Shown one piece after another: positions 8,320-18,062 of a stretch of DNA of 29,184 nucleotides. Under the pieces are notes generated by a model that was not told where the DNA came from, ran no database searches, and saw nothing but the letters and a program-made list of their open reading frames with translations. Source of the DNA: a virus. The stretch is taken from positions 1 to 29,184 of IMG/VR virus record IMGVR_UViG_3300017768_000052. One strand, 5' to 3'. Every line of letters starts with the position of its first letter. Within the stretch, counting starts at the first letter, position 1. Made by a program: the position numbers and the translations under genes.

Positions 8320-11300
8320 TTATATGTTAGTATTGTTTACTGTTAATGGACTAGCAGAATTAAATGTAATACTAGCTTGTCCTACAGATATATTCACAAT
8401 TATTTCGTTATTTGCAACACTTGAAAGCTCGTCTATAGATCCCGTAGTGTAATCAATACCAAGATTAGTCAAGTTATTATTAGAAACTGTTATAGTAGGA
8501 TTTATATCGTAATTACTAATTGTAGGTAGATTACTGTTTATAACAACACTAGGATTACTAACTATATAACTAGAGCCTAAAAGTTGAACGCTTAAATCAA
8601 ATAAATGTATCAAACTATTCTGCGCAACACTTCCACTTATCTGATAAACAGACTGGCTAGTTGTTTGAGAAATTAAAGTTAACGCTACTTGAGCTTGATT
8701 ATTAAAAGTTATCTGTGGTACTTGATTACAGCCTTGATGATTTATAATAAGACTAGCTTCGTAAAGCAAAGATCCACCGTTAATAATACCGTTTATAGTT
8801 ATAGGTAAGTTTTGACTAGAGTCTATGTTAACAGGATTGTTCAGGACAATATCACCAACTACGGTGTTACTAGCTGTGTTAGAAGTGCCTGAGTCTGAAA
8901 ATAATACATAACCTGCAGGCCCAAAAGGAGAAACAGTAGCGCCAGTATCATCTAGTATAGTAGAATTACTTATGTCAGCTGTTAGATTCCCAGCAGCGAT
9001 AGTAAAATTATTATCAGGTGTTATTTCAATAGCGTTTAAAAAAGTTTGCTGTGGCGTTGTTGTTATGTTTATTAAAGCAGTTAAGAAGCTAGAGTTAAAA
9101 GTAACCGTGCAGTTTTGAGGTAAAGTTAATATAGGTGTTAAAATAAAACCTGCTGTTGGTAAGTTATCACCACTAGCGTTCTCTGCTAGATTACCTAAAC
9201 CCTGCATGCTAAACTCTGCAAAATCTAAATTATTTTCATTAGAACCACCATCTAAAGCGTTTACATGTACAGTTGTTTCTCCATGTATATAGTTAAACCA
9301 TTTGCCTTCTTTTTCAATAAACTCAGGAACACTACCAGTTTGTTTATCTGTAGATATTTCTTCTACATACCAGCCGTTTAAGTCGATAGAGTAATTATTG
9401 TAGTACTCGCCATCAGTTAAATTACCTACTATTTTAGCTTGAGTACCTTCGTAGCTTATTGTTCTAAAAGATTTAACTACTCCTGAAGCGTCGTTAAATA
9501 TAGAAGTTATAGTTGAATTAAACTGTTCTCCATAGAAATTATTAGCTAAATTAGTATAGCTAGGATCGTGATCGTATATCTCTCCTTTTTTAACAGTATA
9601 GTATTTGTTGTTAATACTAAAGCCAGCTTCAGGTATGAAAGATTTAAAGCTAACCCAACCGTCAGTAGGCTCGTTATAACTAACTGTGTATACTTTCTTT
9701 TTTGAATTTAAATTTACTAAATTATGTATTGTAACATTGTATTCTTCTCTACTATCGTCAAAGCTTCCAATTATAGCTTGAGTGTATTCTCCATCTGTAC
9801 CTATAGCCGTACTTAGATTATCGCTAAACCAATCACCCATACCTGCTTTAGATATTGGTGTTATGCCATCTCTAGAAAGTCTTAATATAGCGCCTTTACT
9901 TCTATCAGCAAAATAAATTCTATATTGATCAGAAGCAAAAGACTCAGGGTTTTGGCAGCCGTAGTCGGCTCCAAAGGGTATTGTTTGCCCAAGAACTCTA
10001 CTAGAAGCTAGAAGCTGAGCGTTGCCATCGGCGTTAAATAAAGCATCTTTACCACTAGATAGTATCTTTATTATTTTATTTTCACACAAAGCTATAACGT
10101 CATCCATAGAACCTATAGCATTTCTAGCGTGTAACTTAGTTATAGCTCCATATTCTGAATTTAAAGATTTTGTTATTTTATCAGCTAATATAAATTGATT
10201 TGTTTGATCTACGCCAGTTTTTTCATTATATATTTGAGAATATATTATATCGTGTTTTTTCTCTTCTTCTTTATAGCTGTCTAAAAACTTGTTAGCTTTA
10301 AATCCGCTTTGTTTACCTATAGCAGTATAAGGAAATAAAGTTCTAGCGTTAAAATCATCTCTAATTCTATCAGACTCCACGCCATTACCAAAAGAAATAC
10401 AATTATAAAAGTCATGACCAATACGCGTAGGTATATTATAGCCGTTGTAAGATACAGTATAAGGTTTTAAAAATATCTTATTTGTATTAACAACAATATC
10501 AGCCGCAAGCTCTGCGGTAACAAAACTTCCGTCTTTATTAGTAAATCTAACAAACGCTACTTTATCTTGATAATTATTTTGATTACTGGCTCTCAGTATA
10601 AACGCTTGAGCTACATTGGTGTTACAGGTAATAACACACATAGTTTTATGATCTAAGGTTGGAGCGTTTGGATTCGCCGTAGCACCGGAAGCTGGTTCTT
10701 TATGCCAACAACCATCTCCTAAGCCTAGTTGGAATATGCTAGCGCCTTGTATATCGCTAACCTTTAAAGAACTGTTAGCATCGTTAAACGTTTGCGCTTC
10801 ATTTGTAGGTGGACTAGTTTGACTTGCGTTAGTATCTTGCAAATCTATAGTTATAATAGCTTCTTTTTGAATAAATTGAGAAGCAGTTGTTTCACCAAGC
10901 TTTATAGGAAAAGAACTAGACATTTCCCAAAAAAATCCAAATTGATCTTCGTTTTCTTCTGTTATTTCAACAGTTTGAAAATCTGGTGCTACTTCAAAAA
11001 CAGCACCGCTTATAGCTGCTGTATCTGATTGCAGTGTTGGAGAAACAGATGTAAATATACTGTTTAAAGGATCATCTAGATATTCATTAAAATCATTATC
11101 TGCCTCTATCCTAACAAAGAATTTACTTTGAGAGTCTTGTCCTTGTATAGCTACGTTAACACCGCTAGAATCTAAAGCAGAAGAGTCTACTAAGTTTCCA
11201 TCAGCTCCGTTAGGTACTTCATTAGATATAGATAAAATTTTCCACTTAGCAGGAGATGTAACAGGCGTGTTTTCTCCATGTCTCTTTTTTAATGATAAAT

Positions 11301-14300
11301 AATCACCAACTTTAACTTTGTTAGCATCAGCAGAGTTAAAGCTTAACCAAGCATAAGCACCGTTGTCGTTGTTGTCGTAAGCTTTATGTAAAACTAAGTT
11401 GTAATATTCTGGAGCTATTTCTTTTATATAAAACTTGTACGTTTCCGCCCAAGAAGGAGCTTCGTTTAATACTCTAGTGTGTAATCTATTTAAATTAGAA
11501 CTTTGAGCTTTATCTAGCAACGTAGTACTGCTAAAATCTCCATCTTGATCTACTAAAACAGTAGACTCTCTTCCGTATTTATCACAAAAAACAACACCAA
11601 CTTCATAACTTCTTTCAGATTTTATAGACTTACTACCTTGAGAAATAGGTACATCTTCTTCGCTAGCAGGCGCAGATGTTACTGTAAACCTACTATGTCT
11701 TTTAGTTCCTTCAAGACCTATAGAGTCGTAAGCTTTGAAATAGTAAGCAGCGCTTGTAACGTCTGCTTCAAACCCATAGTTAGTCGCGTCAAGAGCTACC
11801 AAGCCGCCATTTAATAAACTATTGAACTCTTCGCCATCTCCTTCTTTTATTAAAAAATCAAAATCAAATCCAACATCAGTGTTGTCGTTTGCTGGAAATC
11901 TTTTTAAAGCAGCAGGAATAAATCCTAATCTACCTACAGGTAGACATTTTGAATTAGGATCATATTCTCCTCTAGTAGAATCATGAACCCAATCTAAACC
12001 TCCAGTTATAGGATTAATAGTTTCTGTTTGAGAGCTTGGATCAATATCTCCATAATAACTAACGTTTGAATTAAAGTTAGTAGTAAATTGTAAGCTACCA
12101 GTTTGCTTAACTAAATTACTAGAGTTTCCGCCTCCGGTAAACCAGTAGCCAGGACCTCCTTGACCATTCGATCCATTCCAAAAATAACTATTTCCAGTTC
12201 CATTACTATCGTATGTAGGATCACCAAATTCTTTTTGTCTAAACAAACCTCCTCTAGCAGCAGTTGATGTTCCACCAATAAATGTACCGCCAGCGAAAGG
12301 ATGCAAATTATAAGAAGTAGCGTCGAAACTAAATGGAACTTTAGTTGGAATATCTGTAAAATCCCAACATCTAAAAAACGCAGCTACTTTTTCTCCTTCG
12401 TTTAGATTTATAGCGCCAATATTACCAGTGTCTATTTCAGAGTAACAAACTGGAGGCCCTACGTAACTAGCGTATTGACCACCAGTATTATTTAATATCC
12501 AAAAGTGAGGGGCGAAAAGCGCACCACTAAAAACAGGTGTATCATCAAAGCCTATAGATATGTAGTTAGCTCCTGTAAGAAAGTTGGCGGCGTTAGTAGA
12601 TGTGCCATATTGATTTGCTGACATATCAAAGTTAGCTCCTGCAAATCTAAGTTCTGTATTAGTGTATTTATCGTTTAAAGAATCTTGTAAACTACTATCC
12701 CACTGTAAGTTAGCTGGTACACCTTGAAAATTTCTAGCATTAGCCGCTGTGATTGCTTGGTGACTTGCTAGATTTGGACTTCCATTGTTAACTATATCTT
12801 GGTAGTTAGCGCCGTAAGTATTACCTTGCTTTAAGTCATATAACTGATCAGGAATTATACTAGAAGAAGCCGGAGTACTATTTACAGTTTGAACTAAAGA
12901 GCTAGTTCTACCAGTAGGTATAGTTGGTTGACCGTTGTCGTCCACGTAATGTAACTGCAGCGCTCCAACAGCAGGCCTGTATATTGGAATATAAAAAAGA
13001 TTTAAAGGTTTTTCTTTTTCGTCAGTTATGGTTGAATGTAGAGGATTATTGTTATCATTACTACCAAGCAAAGTAGGTGCTGGTATGTAGCCGTGAGTGT
13101 AACAAGCTTTCCAAAGAAAACGCACGTTAAAGTTATAATTACCAGTAGCCTCAGCTTCGTAGAAGAAATGAGGATTAGATCCAGTTTCAATAGAAAAAGA
13201 ACTACCATAATCATATTCTTCTCTATTAAAAGGAATTTTAATTAACTTAGGAAGCTCTGATCCGTTTATAACGCCGTTTGCAAAAACTCCACCGTCTTGA
13301 GGCATTACGCCAACATTGCCTTGTGCGTCTTTAAAAGATGTTTCATCTGTTCCAGCTCCGTCTTGTAATGGCGCGTAATCTGTTATGTCAAATACCGAGC
13401 TAGCAGAAGGATATAAGTTAAATTCATTTACATTTGTAGTTCCAGCAATAGCGAAAGTATCACTACTAGTTATTCTAGGAGAAGCCCAGCCTGCAAGCTC
13501 AGTATGGTCATAAGATCTATTTAATCCTCCTACATAGTTGACATTATTAGTATTGTTAGCTGGATGTTGATATTGACCAGACTGACCATACTCTGGCGTT
13601 CCTGACAAACCAGTTCTATGAAAATTATATAAATCTAACCCTATATTGCAAAGATTAGTATCTTCATCGTAGAATATTGTTTGAGATGGAAACTCATCAG
13701 ACTCTATGTAGCTAACTAAATTTCCATATATGTTATTTCCAGCAGATGTTTTAATATCGTAGTTTTCAACATAATTACCATACATTATTCTATTAGCAAC
13801 AAACTCTTGTGCTTTTGCTTTTCTAGGTAAAACATCGTAAGTTCTATCTAGCTGATTAGTAGGTAAAACATTACCAAAAGCTTCAGCGTAAAGATTTAAT
13901 CTTCCTTTATCGTAAGGAGTAGCGTTACCAGCGTTGTATACAGTATTCCAATGTGTTCCAGAATAAGATGATATAGTGCTCAAAGAGTAGATGGCTGGAT
14001 AACTATCGTTTTCTCTATATAGTATTTCTACTTCAACAACGTCTTCAGGTATATCTTGAGTTATGAAGTCGTACAAAACTATAGAGTGAGCTCTATTTTC
14101 CATACCAGAATTTAAGCCCTTGTTAGCGTTCATAGAGTATCCACCAGGCTTAAAAGTTGGTATTGTATATGGAGATATAGAAGAGTATTCGTTATCTATA
14201 TATTTATATCTACTAGCAAAAGAAATAAATTTAGTTTCATAAAGCTTTTCTTTAGTAGCTAGAGTTGCTGTAAAGGTTGTTGGAGGTTGAGGCGCTGTAT

Positions 14301-15969
14301 AAGAGCTTGTAAAATTTAAAAATTCAACTTGAAATCCTCTATATTCATTTGATTGAGATCCAACTCCAGAATAAACTGTTAGTATTTTAACGTTACAACT
14401 TCCTATTGTAGAGCTTAGCTCTAGAACATCACCAATTTTAAAGTATGGTCTAATGTCTTGAGCTTGTATATAGAATATTTGTCCGGGCACAAACTCTGAA
14501 CCTACGGCTCCATTGTCTAAGGCAAAGTCTACAGTAGAAGATACACCTTGTATAATTTTCGTAACTGTAGTTGTGGTTATATTGCTATAATAATAACCTG
14601 TACCCGCTCCTGTAGTTGGATTAAGTATTTCTTCTGTAGCTACATCTGGATCTTGCCTTAAACCTCTAACGTCTACTCTTGGTGCTTTCTTAGGAGGTCT
14701 TTTTATTGCTGCTATATGCTCTTCTCTAGCATAGAAGTTAGTTATATCAGTTCTAAGCTCGTTATCTAGTAAAGAGTGATCTAAAAATCCACCCGCTAGT
14801 TTTTTAAATCTTTTTATATTTACTTTTTTAGGCTCAGTTCTACCATCTGTAAAAAATAAATAATCGTCAAACTTATTTATACCTGTTATTATATTTCCGT
14901 CTGGCGTTGAAGATGTATTTCCAACTGTTTCAACTCCAAACTCATCAAAAGTTACTTCTTTATCTTTTGAGCTATTTATAAAGTTCAACATCCTTGGAGC
15001 TGAGAAAACTAAAACAGCTCCGTCTAACATATTTTGAAAGCTATATACAGGTATATCAATCGCGCTATTAAGATTTTCTCTTTTTATAAGACTAACTTCT
15101 ACTATACCGTTATTAGCAGAACAGTTAGGAACATTTGTCACTATTACAGTGCTACCAGCCCAAAGATTACCTCCGTTAGGTAAGACGTTTCTAACTATCA
15201 TACCTTTTCGTATGCCGGCTGCTTTGTGAGTAATTGGTGCTCCAGGTTTAGATATTGATACGGTAGCTAATCCAGTTATAGTAGTTAAATCTTCTACTAA
15301 GTTTGCATGATTAATAGGATCTGACTGTATATCAACATCTGTAGCAGAGTCGTGCATAGGCATCTTAAATAAGTTACCTTGCTGAGGTAGTATTCTAGGA
15401 GCGTGTCTAGCTTCAAACACATCAACCACAACGTTTTTATAATTTCTAGTGGTATCTGATTCGTTTAAGTCTAGCTCAAATATAACATCTGACTTTATGC
15501 CTACTTTTCTATATAAGCCATTATATAAAAAACCAGAAGGAAACATAGAGCCAGTATTACCAGCCGCTGGTAGGTTAAACACGTTATATAAGGCTTGATC
15601 TATATTGTCATCATTATAAACATTGTTAGCTAAACTAACAAAGTTATAAACCTTATTATTGTTATCATCCGCGTGTAAACCTACTGTTTCAGCGTCATCA
15701 TGATAATTTTTCATTATAGAAAGATTATCAAGTATACTAGTGTTGTTTGGATTAAAAGTAAACCAATTATTAGTTTGTCCGCTTTGAGTTGTTAATATAG
15801 AAGTTACGGCTACATTACCATTTAAGTTCTGAGCGCTTCCAACATCCGCGTCTTCAGAAGTAGAAACTTGTATGTTTAATGCATCCCTGTAAGAGCCATT
15901 AGGTATAAGGCGTTCATCAAGGTCTTTATTCATTCGACCTTTAATAAAATTTCTTTTCAACTCCGCCAT
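8320..15969 (-). CDS. Giant tail muzzle/stabilisation-type protein (2549 aa)
   Basis: The N-terminus contains the KDLDERLIPNGSYRDALN motif (about 15-32) followed by NIQVSTSE, characteristic of phage stabilisation proteins (P22 gp10-like) that in crAss-like phages form the tail muzzle. Further family features are FDDYLFFTDGRTEPKKV at about 365-385 and the stretch DVIALCENKIIKILSSGKDA near 1960-1980. NPESFASDQYRIYFADRS with DGITPISK follow in what is probably a beta-propeller-like domain. From about residue 2260 to the end the sequence changes to Asn/Ser/Thr-rich strands resembling Ig-like modules, including LPITING, which recalls LPITVNG at the start of the next protein. At 7.6 kb this gene covers about a quarter of the window. 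It lies between the connector genes and the BACON-like protein. I infer the distal tail tube/muzzle with added adhesion modules. Confidence 0.85.
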   Translation of the reverse strand: MAELKRNFIKGRMNKDLDERLIPNGSYRDALNIQVSTSEDADVGSAQNLNGNVAVTSILTTQSGQTNNWFTFNPNNTSILDNLSIMKNYHDDAETVGLHADDNNNKVYNFVSLANNVYNDDNIDQALYNVFNLPAAGNTGSMFPSGFLYNGLYRKVGIKSDVIFELDLNESDTTRNYKNVVVDVFEARHAPRILPQQGNLFKMPMHDSATDVDIQSDPINHANLVEDLTTITGLATVSISKPGAPITHKAAGIRKGMIVRNVLPNGGNLWAGSTVIVTNVPNCSANNGIVEVSLIKRENLNSAIDIPVYSFQNMLDGAVLVFSAPRMLNFINSSKDKEVTFDEFGVETVGNTSSTPDGNIITGINKFDDYLFFTDGRTEPKKVNIKRFKKLAGGFLDHSLLDNELRTDITNFYAREEHIAAIKRPPKKAPRVDVRGLRQDPDVATEEILNPTTGAGTGYYYSNITTTTVTKIIQGVSSTVDFALDNGAVGSEFVPGQIFYIQAQDIRPYFKIGDVLELSSTIGSCNVKILTVYSGVGSQSNEYRGFQVEFLNFTSSYTAPQPPTTFTATLATKEKLYETKFISFASRYKYIDNEYSSISPYTIPTFKPGGYSMNANKGLNSGMENRAHSIVLYDFITQDIPEDVVEVEILYRENDSYPAIYSLSTISSYSGTHWNTVYNAGNATPYDKGRLNLYAEAFGNVLPTNQLDRTYDVLPRKAKAQEFVANRIMYGNYVENYDIKTSAGNNIYGNLVSYIESDEFPSQTIFYDEDTNLCNIGLDLYNFHRTGLSGTPEYGQSGQYQHPANNTNNVNYVGGLNRSYDHTELAGWASPRITSSDTFAIAGTTNVNEFNLYPSASSVFDITDYAPLQDGAGTDETSFKDAQGNVGVMPQDGGVFANGVINGSELPKLIKIPFNREEYDYGSSFSIETGSNPHFFYEAEATGNYNFNVRFLWKACYTHGYIPAPTLLGSNDNNNPLHSTITDEKEKPLNLFYIPIYRPAVGALQLHYVDDNGQPTIPTGRTSSLVQTVNSTPASSSIIPDQLYDLKQGNTYGANYQDIVNNGSPNLASHQAITAANARNFQGVPANLQWDSSLQDSLNDKYTNTELRFAGANFDMSANQYGTSTNAANFLTGANYISIGFDDTPVFSGALFAPHFWILNNTGGQYASYVGPPVCYSEIDTGNIGAINLNEGEKVAAFFRCWDFTDIPTKVPFSFDATSYNLHPFAGGTFIGGTSTAARGGLFRQKEFGDPTYDSNGTGNSYFWNGSNGQGGPGYWFTGGGNSSNLVKQTGSLQFTTNFNSNVSYYGDIDPSSQTETINPITGGLDWVHDSTRGEYDPNSKCLPVGRLGFIPAALKRFPANDNTDVGFDFDFLIKEGDGEEFNSLLNGGLVALDATNYGFEADVTSAAYYFKAYDSIGLEGTKRHSRFTVTSAPASEEDVPISQGSKSIKSERSYEVGVVFCDKYGRESTVLVDQDGDFSSTTLLDKAQSSNLNRLHTRVLNEAPSWAETYKFYIKEIAPEYYNLVLHKAYDNNDNGAYAWLSFNSADANKVKVGDYLSLKKRHGENTPVTSPAKWKILSISNEVPNGADGNLVDSSALDSSGVNVAIQGQDSQSKFFVRIEADNDFNEYLDDPLNSIFTSVSPTLQSDTAAISGAVFEVAPDFQTVEITEENEDQFGFFWEMSSSFPIKLGETTASQFIQKEAIITIDLQDTNASQTSPPTNEAQTFNDANSSLKVSDIQGASIFQLGLGDGCWHKEPASGATANPNAPTLDHKTMCVITCNTNVAQAFILRASNQNNYQDKVAFVRFTNKDGSFVTAELAADIVVNTNKIFLKPYTVSYNGYNIPTRIGHDFYNCISFGNGVESDRIRDDFNARTLFPYTAIGKQSGFKANKFLDSYKEEEKKHDIIYSQIYNEKTGVDQTNQFILADKITKSLNSEYGAITKLHARNAIGSMDDVIALCENKIIKILSSGKDALFNADGNAQLLASSRVLGQTIPFGADYGCQNPESFASDQYRIYFADRSKGAILRLSRDGITPISKAGMGDWFSDNLSTAIGTDGEYTQAIIGSFDDSREEYNVTIHNLVNLNSKKKVYTVSYNEPTDGWVSFKSFIPEAGFSINNKYYTVKKGEIYDHDPSYTNLANNFYGEQFNSTITSIFNDASGVVKSFRTISYEGTQAKIVGNLTDGEYYNNYSIDLNGWYVEEISTDKQTGSVPEFIEKEGKWFNYIHGETTVHVNALDGGSNENNLDFAEFSMQGLGNLAENASGDNLPTAGFILTPILTLPQNCTVTFNSSFLTALINITTTPQQTFLNAIEITPDNNFTIAAGNLTADISNSTILDDTGATVSPFGPAGYVLFSDSGTSNTASNTVVGDIVLNNPVNIDSSQNLPITINGIINGGSLLYEASLIINHQGCNQVPQITFNNQAQVALTLISQTTSQSVYQISGSVAQNSLIHLFDLSVQLLGSSYIVSNPSVVINSNLPTISNYDINPTITVSNNNLTNLGIDYTTGSIDELSSVANNEIIVNISVGQASITFNSASPLTVNNTNI

Positions 15970-15972
15970 GCG

Positions 15973-16854
15973 TTAGTGTTTTATGTGTTTAGACTTACCT
16001 CTAAATATTTGAGTAATCTCTTCTAGTTTAATATTAGATAGTCTGAGTTTAGCATTGCGTTTAGCATTCCTAGCTTCTTTTTTGTGGTAAGCAACTAAAC
16101 CTAAAGGAACGTTAGCTTTTGTAGATAGTATAGCGTATGCTATTTGTTTATATATTGCTTCTTCTGCAAACTTATGAACTTGCATTTCATCATCAGTCCC
16201 AAGACTATCACTTATGTACTCTAGTATTACAGTTTTACCAGAAATATTAGAGCTAAAATGTATAAAGCCTCTTAAATCATCTATGTAAAAAGATCCGTTT
16301 ATTTGAGCATGAGCAGGATCAAGACCGTATCTTTGACCAATTAAAAAATCATAATTATCATCGTCGTAATTATCTTGATTTTCAATAGGTGTTATTGAAG
16401 AAAAGTTAGTGCTAGTGTCAGACTCTGTAGTTAAAACTATTTCGTTATTAGTAAACTCATAAAAAGGCGCATCACCAGGCGTAGCTGTTTGAGCTATGTT
16501 TGATGGGTTACTAGTTTTTATCGCTGGATATAAAACGTGCTCTATACCACTAGCGTCAGACGTGGTTAGCTTCACATAGTTGACATAGTCTTGAGGCATC
16601 GGAAGTTTTAAAGTTGAAGGAACTACTATTTCGTAAGCTTTAGTAGATTTAAAAACGTCAAAGCTAAATTCTTGTAAAGCACGCTGAGCATGAAACACTA
16701 CTTCAGGTCTTTTAACTTTAGATATGATTTTATCCTCCCCAACGTATGCTATCATAAACTGATTTATAACATCTTGAAGAGATGTAAATTGATAATTACC
16801 TAAATCACTACTGTTATAATAACCGCTCGCTGTTGTTCCGTCTAATAACCCCAT
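15973..16854 (-). CDS. Putative head-tail connector/ring protein (293 aa)
   Basis: A soluble mixed protein. An N-terminal YYNSSDLGNYQF segment is followed by a helix with KVKRPEVVFHAQRALQEF (about 46-63). The central part is beta-rich (IVVPSTLKLPMPQDYVNYVK), FYIDDLRGFIHFS with GKTVILEYISD lies at about 188-216, and the C-terminus is a basic helix. I recall this combination from the gene after the capsid block in marine and crAss-like podoviruses, where such proteins form rings between portal and tail (gp11/gp4-like in other podoviruses). The stop lies three bases before the ATG of the giant muzzle protein, and the start follows the 380-residue protein by 4 bases. Ring function is inferred from position and remembered family. 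Confidence 0.8.
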   Translation of the reverse strand: MGLLDGTTASGYYNSSDLGNYQFTSLQDVINQFMIAYVGEDKIISKVKRPEVVFHAQRALQEFSFDVFKSTKAYEIVVPSTLKLPMPQDYVNYVKLTTSDASGIEHVLYPAIKTSNPSNIAQTATPGDAPFYEFTNNEIVLTTESDTSTNFSSITPIENQDNYDDDNYDFLIGQRYGLDPAHAQINGSFYIDDLRGFIHFSSNISGKTVILEYISDSLGTDDEMQVHKFAEEAIYKQIAYAILSTKANVPLGLVAYHKKEARNAKRNAKLRLSNIKLEEITQIFRGKSKHIKH

Positions 16855-16858
16855 TTAA

Positions 16859-18001
16859 TTATGCTTTTTCTTGTTGTTTTTCTTCGTTTACCATAGTTCC
16901 AGCTATACCGCTTAGTTGAGGTTTTTCTATAACTACGCCGGCTAATAGAAGTATTTTGTTTACTAACGTAGATTCTTCAGACTCGTGAAGCTCAAAGTCT
17001 GTAGTAGAACTAGCGTTATAAACGGCTTTTTTAGCAGGCCCAACGTTGTAACCCCAAGACACGCTTGTTGGTTGCTTAATATAATTACAAGTTACAGTAG
17101 AACCTGTCGCTAAAGCTGTTGGATATATAGTTATAGAGTTTATGCCTGATCTAACATACACTGGATTTTTAGTTGTAGGTCTAGCTAGCGGCGATTGATT
17201 AAACTTTGTTACTTCATTAGAGTTTACTTCAGCTACTGTCTTGTGATAAGTATCAGTAGTTTCTTTGTAAAAAACCTCACCAAGTCTATATAGATTTGTG
17301 GGTAGAGTAGTATTATCTATTTCGTAAACCTGAACATAGCCAATAGTTATATAATCACTATTATTACCGGTATCGTTGTTTATTATTTGTATGTTGTGAT
17401 TTCCAGTAGTATCAGCAACAAAAGTAAATTCGTTATTACCAACGTTTGGCTCTAAGTCTTCAAAAGTATGAGCTGCAGATCCAGCATCATTTATAATTAC
17501 GCTATAAGAAGTAGGTTCTTGCATATCTATAACGCTCCACTCAAATACATATTGTTTACCAGCTGTTAGCGTAAAGTTAGCGCTCGTGGTGCTAATGTTT
17601 CCAGCGTTAGCGTTTTGTAGTATTTTTATACCTCCATCAAAGTTGTTAGTGGAAGCTGGAGCTACATGAGTAACAGTTCCATTAGTACCATTAGTAGTAG
17701 TCCAATTTGTTATGTCAGCTTGAAAAGTGTCTTCAAAAGGAAGCGTTGACGCTGTTAAAGTAGATTCATTAACTCTAAATGCAGATATTTTTTCTTCTAA
17801 TATATGAAGCATATCAGAAAACTCTGTTGAGTTTCCTTTAGCTCTGTTAAATTGATTTATATCGTAAAAGTATTGCTCAAATATTTCTAGCTGAGCTTGA
17901 TTGGCTAATAAGTTAAATTCTTGAGGTGTTAGATAACCTCTTTGCTCTTTATTGGCCATAGCCAAAACTCTTTGATATACCGTGTTTATACTTACCGCCA
18001 T
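16859..18001 (-). CDS. Putative tail connector/ring protein with an inserted carbohydrate-binding-like module (380 aa)
   Basis: Residues 1-80 and 230-380 form one recognisable phage structural protein: helical VYQRVLAMANKEQRGYLTP and FNLLANQAQLEIFEQYFYD at the start, LPTNLYRLGEVFYK at 233-246, and a C-terminal half with YVRSGINSITIYP. Between them (about 86-228) is a different, beta-only, Asn/Thr-rich segment. It starts LPFEDTFQADITNWT and contains LTAGKQYVFEWSV and FVADTTGNHNIQI, the layout of a CBM4/9-type jelly-roll. I infer that a glycan-binding-like domain was inserted into a head-tail connector. The gene follows a 61-base spacer with a hairpin and precedes the 293-residue connector by 4 bases. 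The start is set by the first ATG after an A/T-rich leader. Confidence 0.8.
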   Translation of the reverse strand: MAVSINTVYQRVLAMANKEQRGYLTPQEFNLLANQAQLEIFEQYFYDINQFNRAKGNSTEFSDMLHILEEKISAFRVNESTLTASTLPFEDTFQADITNWTTTNGTNGTVTHVAPASTNNFDGGIKILQNANAGNISTTSANFTLTAGKQYVFEWSVIDMQEPTSYSVIINDAGSAAHTFEDLEPNVGNNEFTFVADTTGNHNIQIINNDTGNNSDYITIGYVQVYEIDNTTLPTNLYRLGEVFYKETTDTYHKTVAEVNSNEVTKFNQSPLARPTTKNPVYVRSGINSITIYPTALATGSTVTCNYIKQPTSVSWGYNVGPAKKAVYNASSTTDFELHESEESTLVNKILLLAGVVIEKPQLSGIAGTMVNEEKQQEKA

Positions 18002-18021
18002 TATTTATATTTTTATAGTTA

Positions 18022-18048
18022 AGCAACCACCCTAATAGAGTGGCTGCT
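18022..18048 (-). other. Hairpin in the spacer between two virion genes
   Basis: The 61-base spacer 18002-18062 holds a 9-bp inverted repeat: arms 18022-18030 and 18040-18048, with one G-U pair in the minus-strand RNA and a 9-base loop. No T-run follows on the minus strand (the downstream bases are mixed A/T), so it is not a classic intrinsic terminator. It could protect an RNA end, mark a processing site, or act as a weak attenuator. Confidence 0.5.
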
Positions 18049-18062
18049 ATACTATATAGTGA

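Noticed and set aside
10792-11028. Plus-strand open frame of 78 codons
   Set aside because: It lies wholly inside the giant muzzle gene on the other strand, has Cys/Phe/Ser-rich antisense-type composition and no leader or neighbour that would support a gene.
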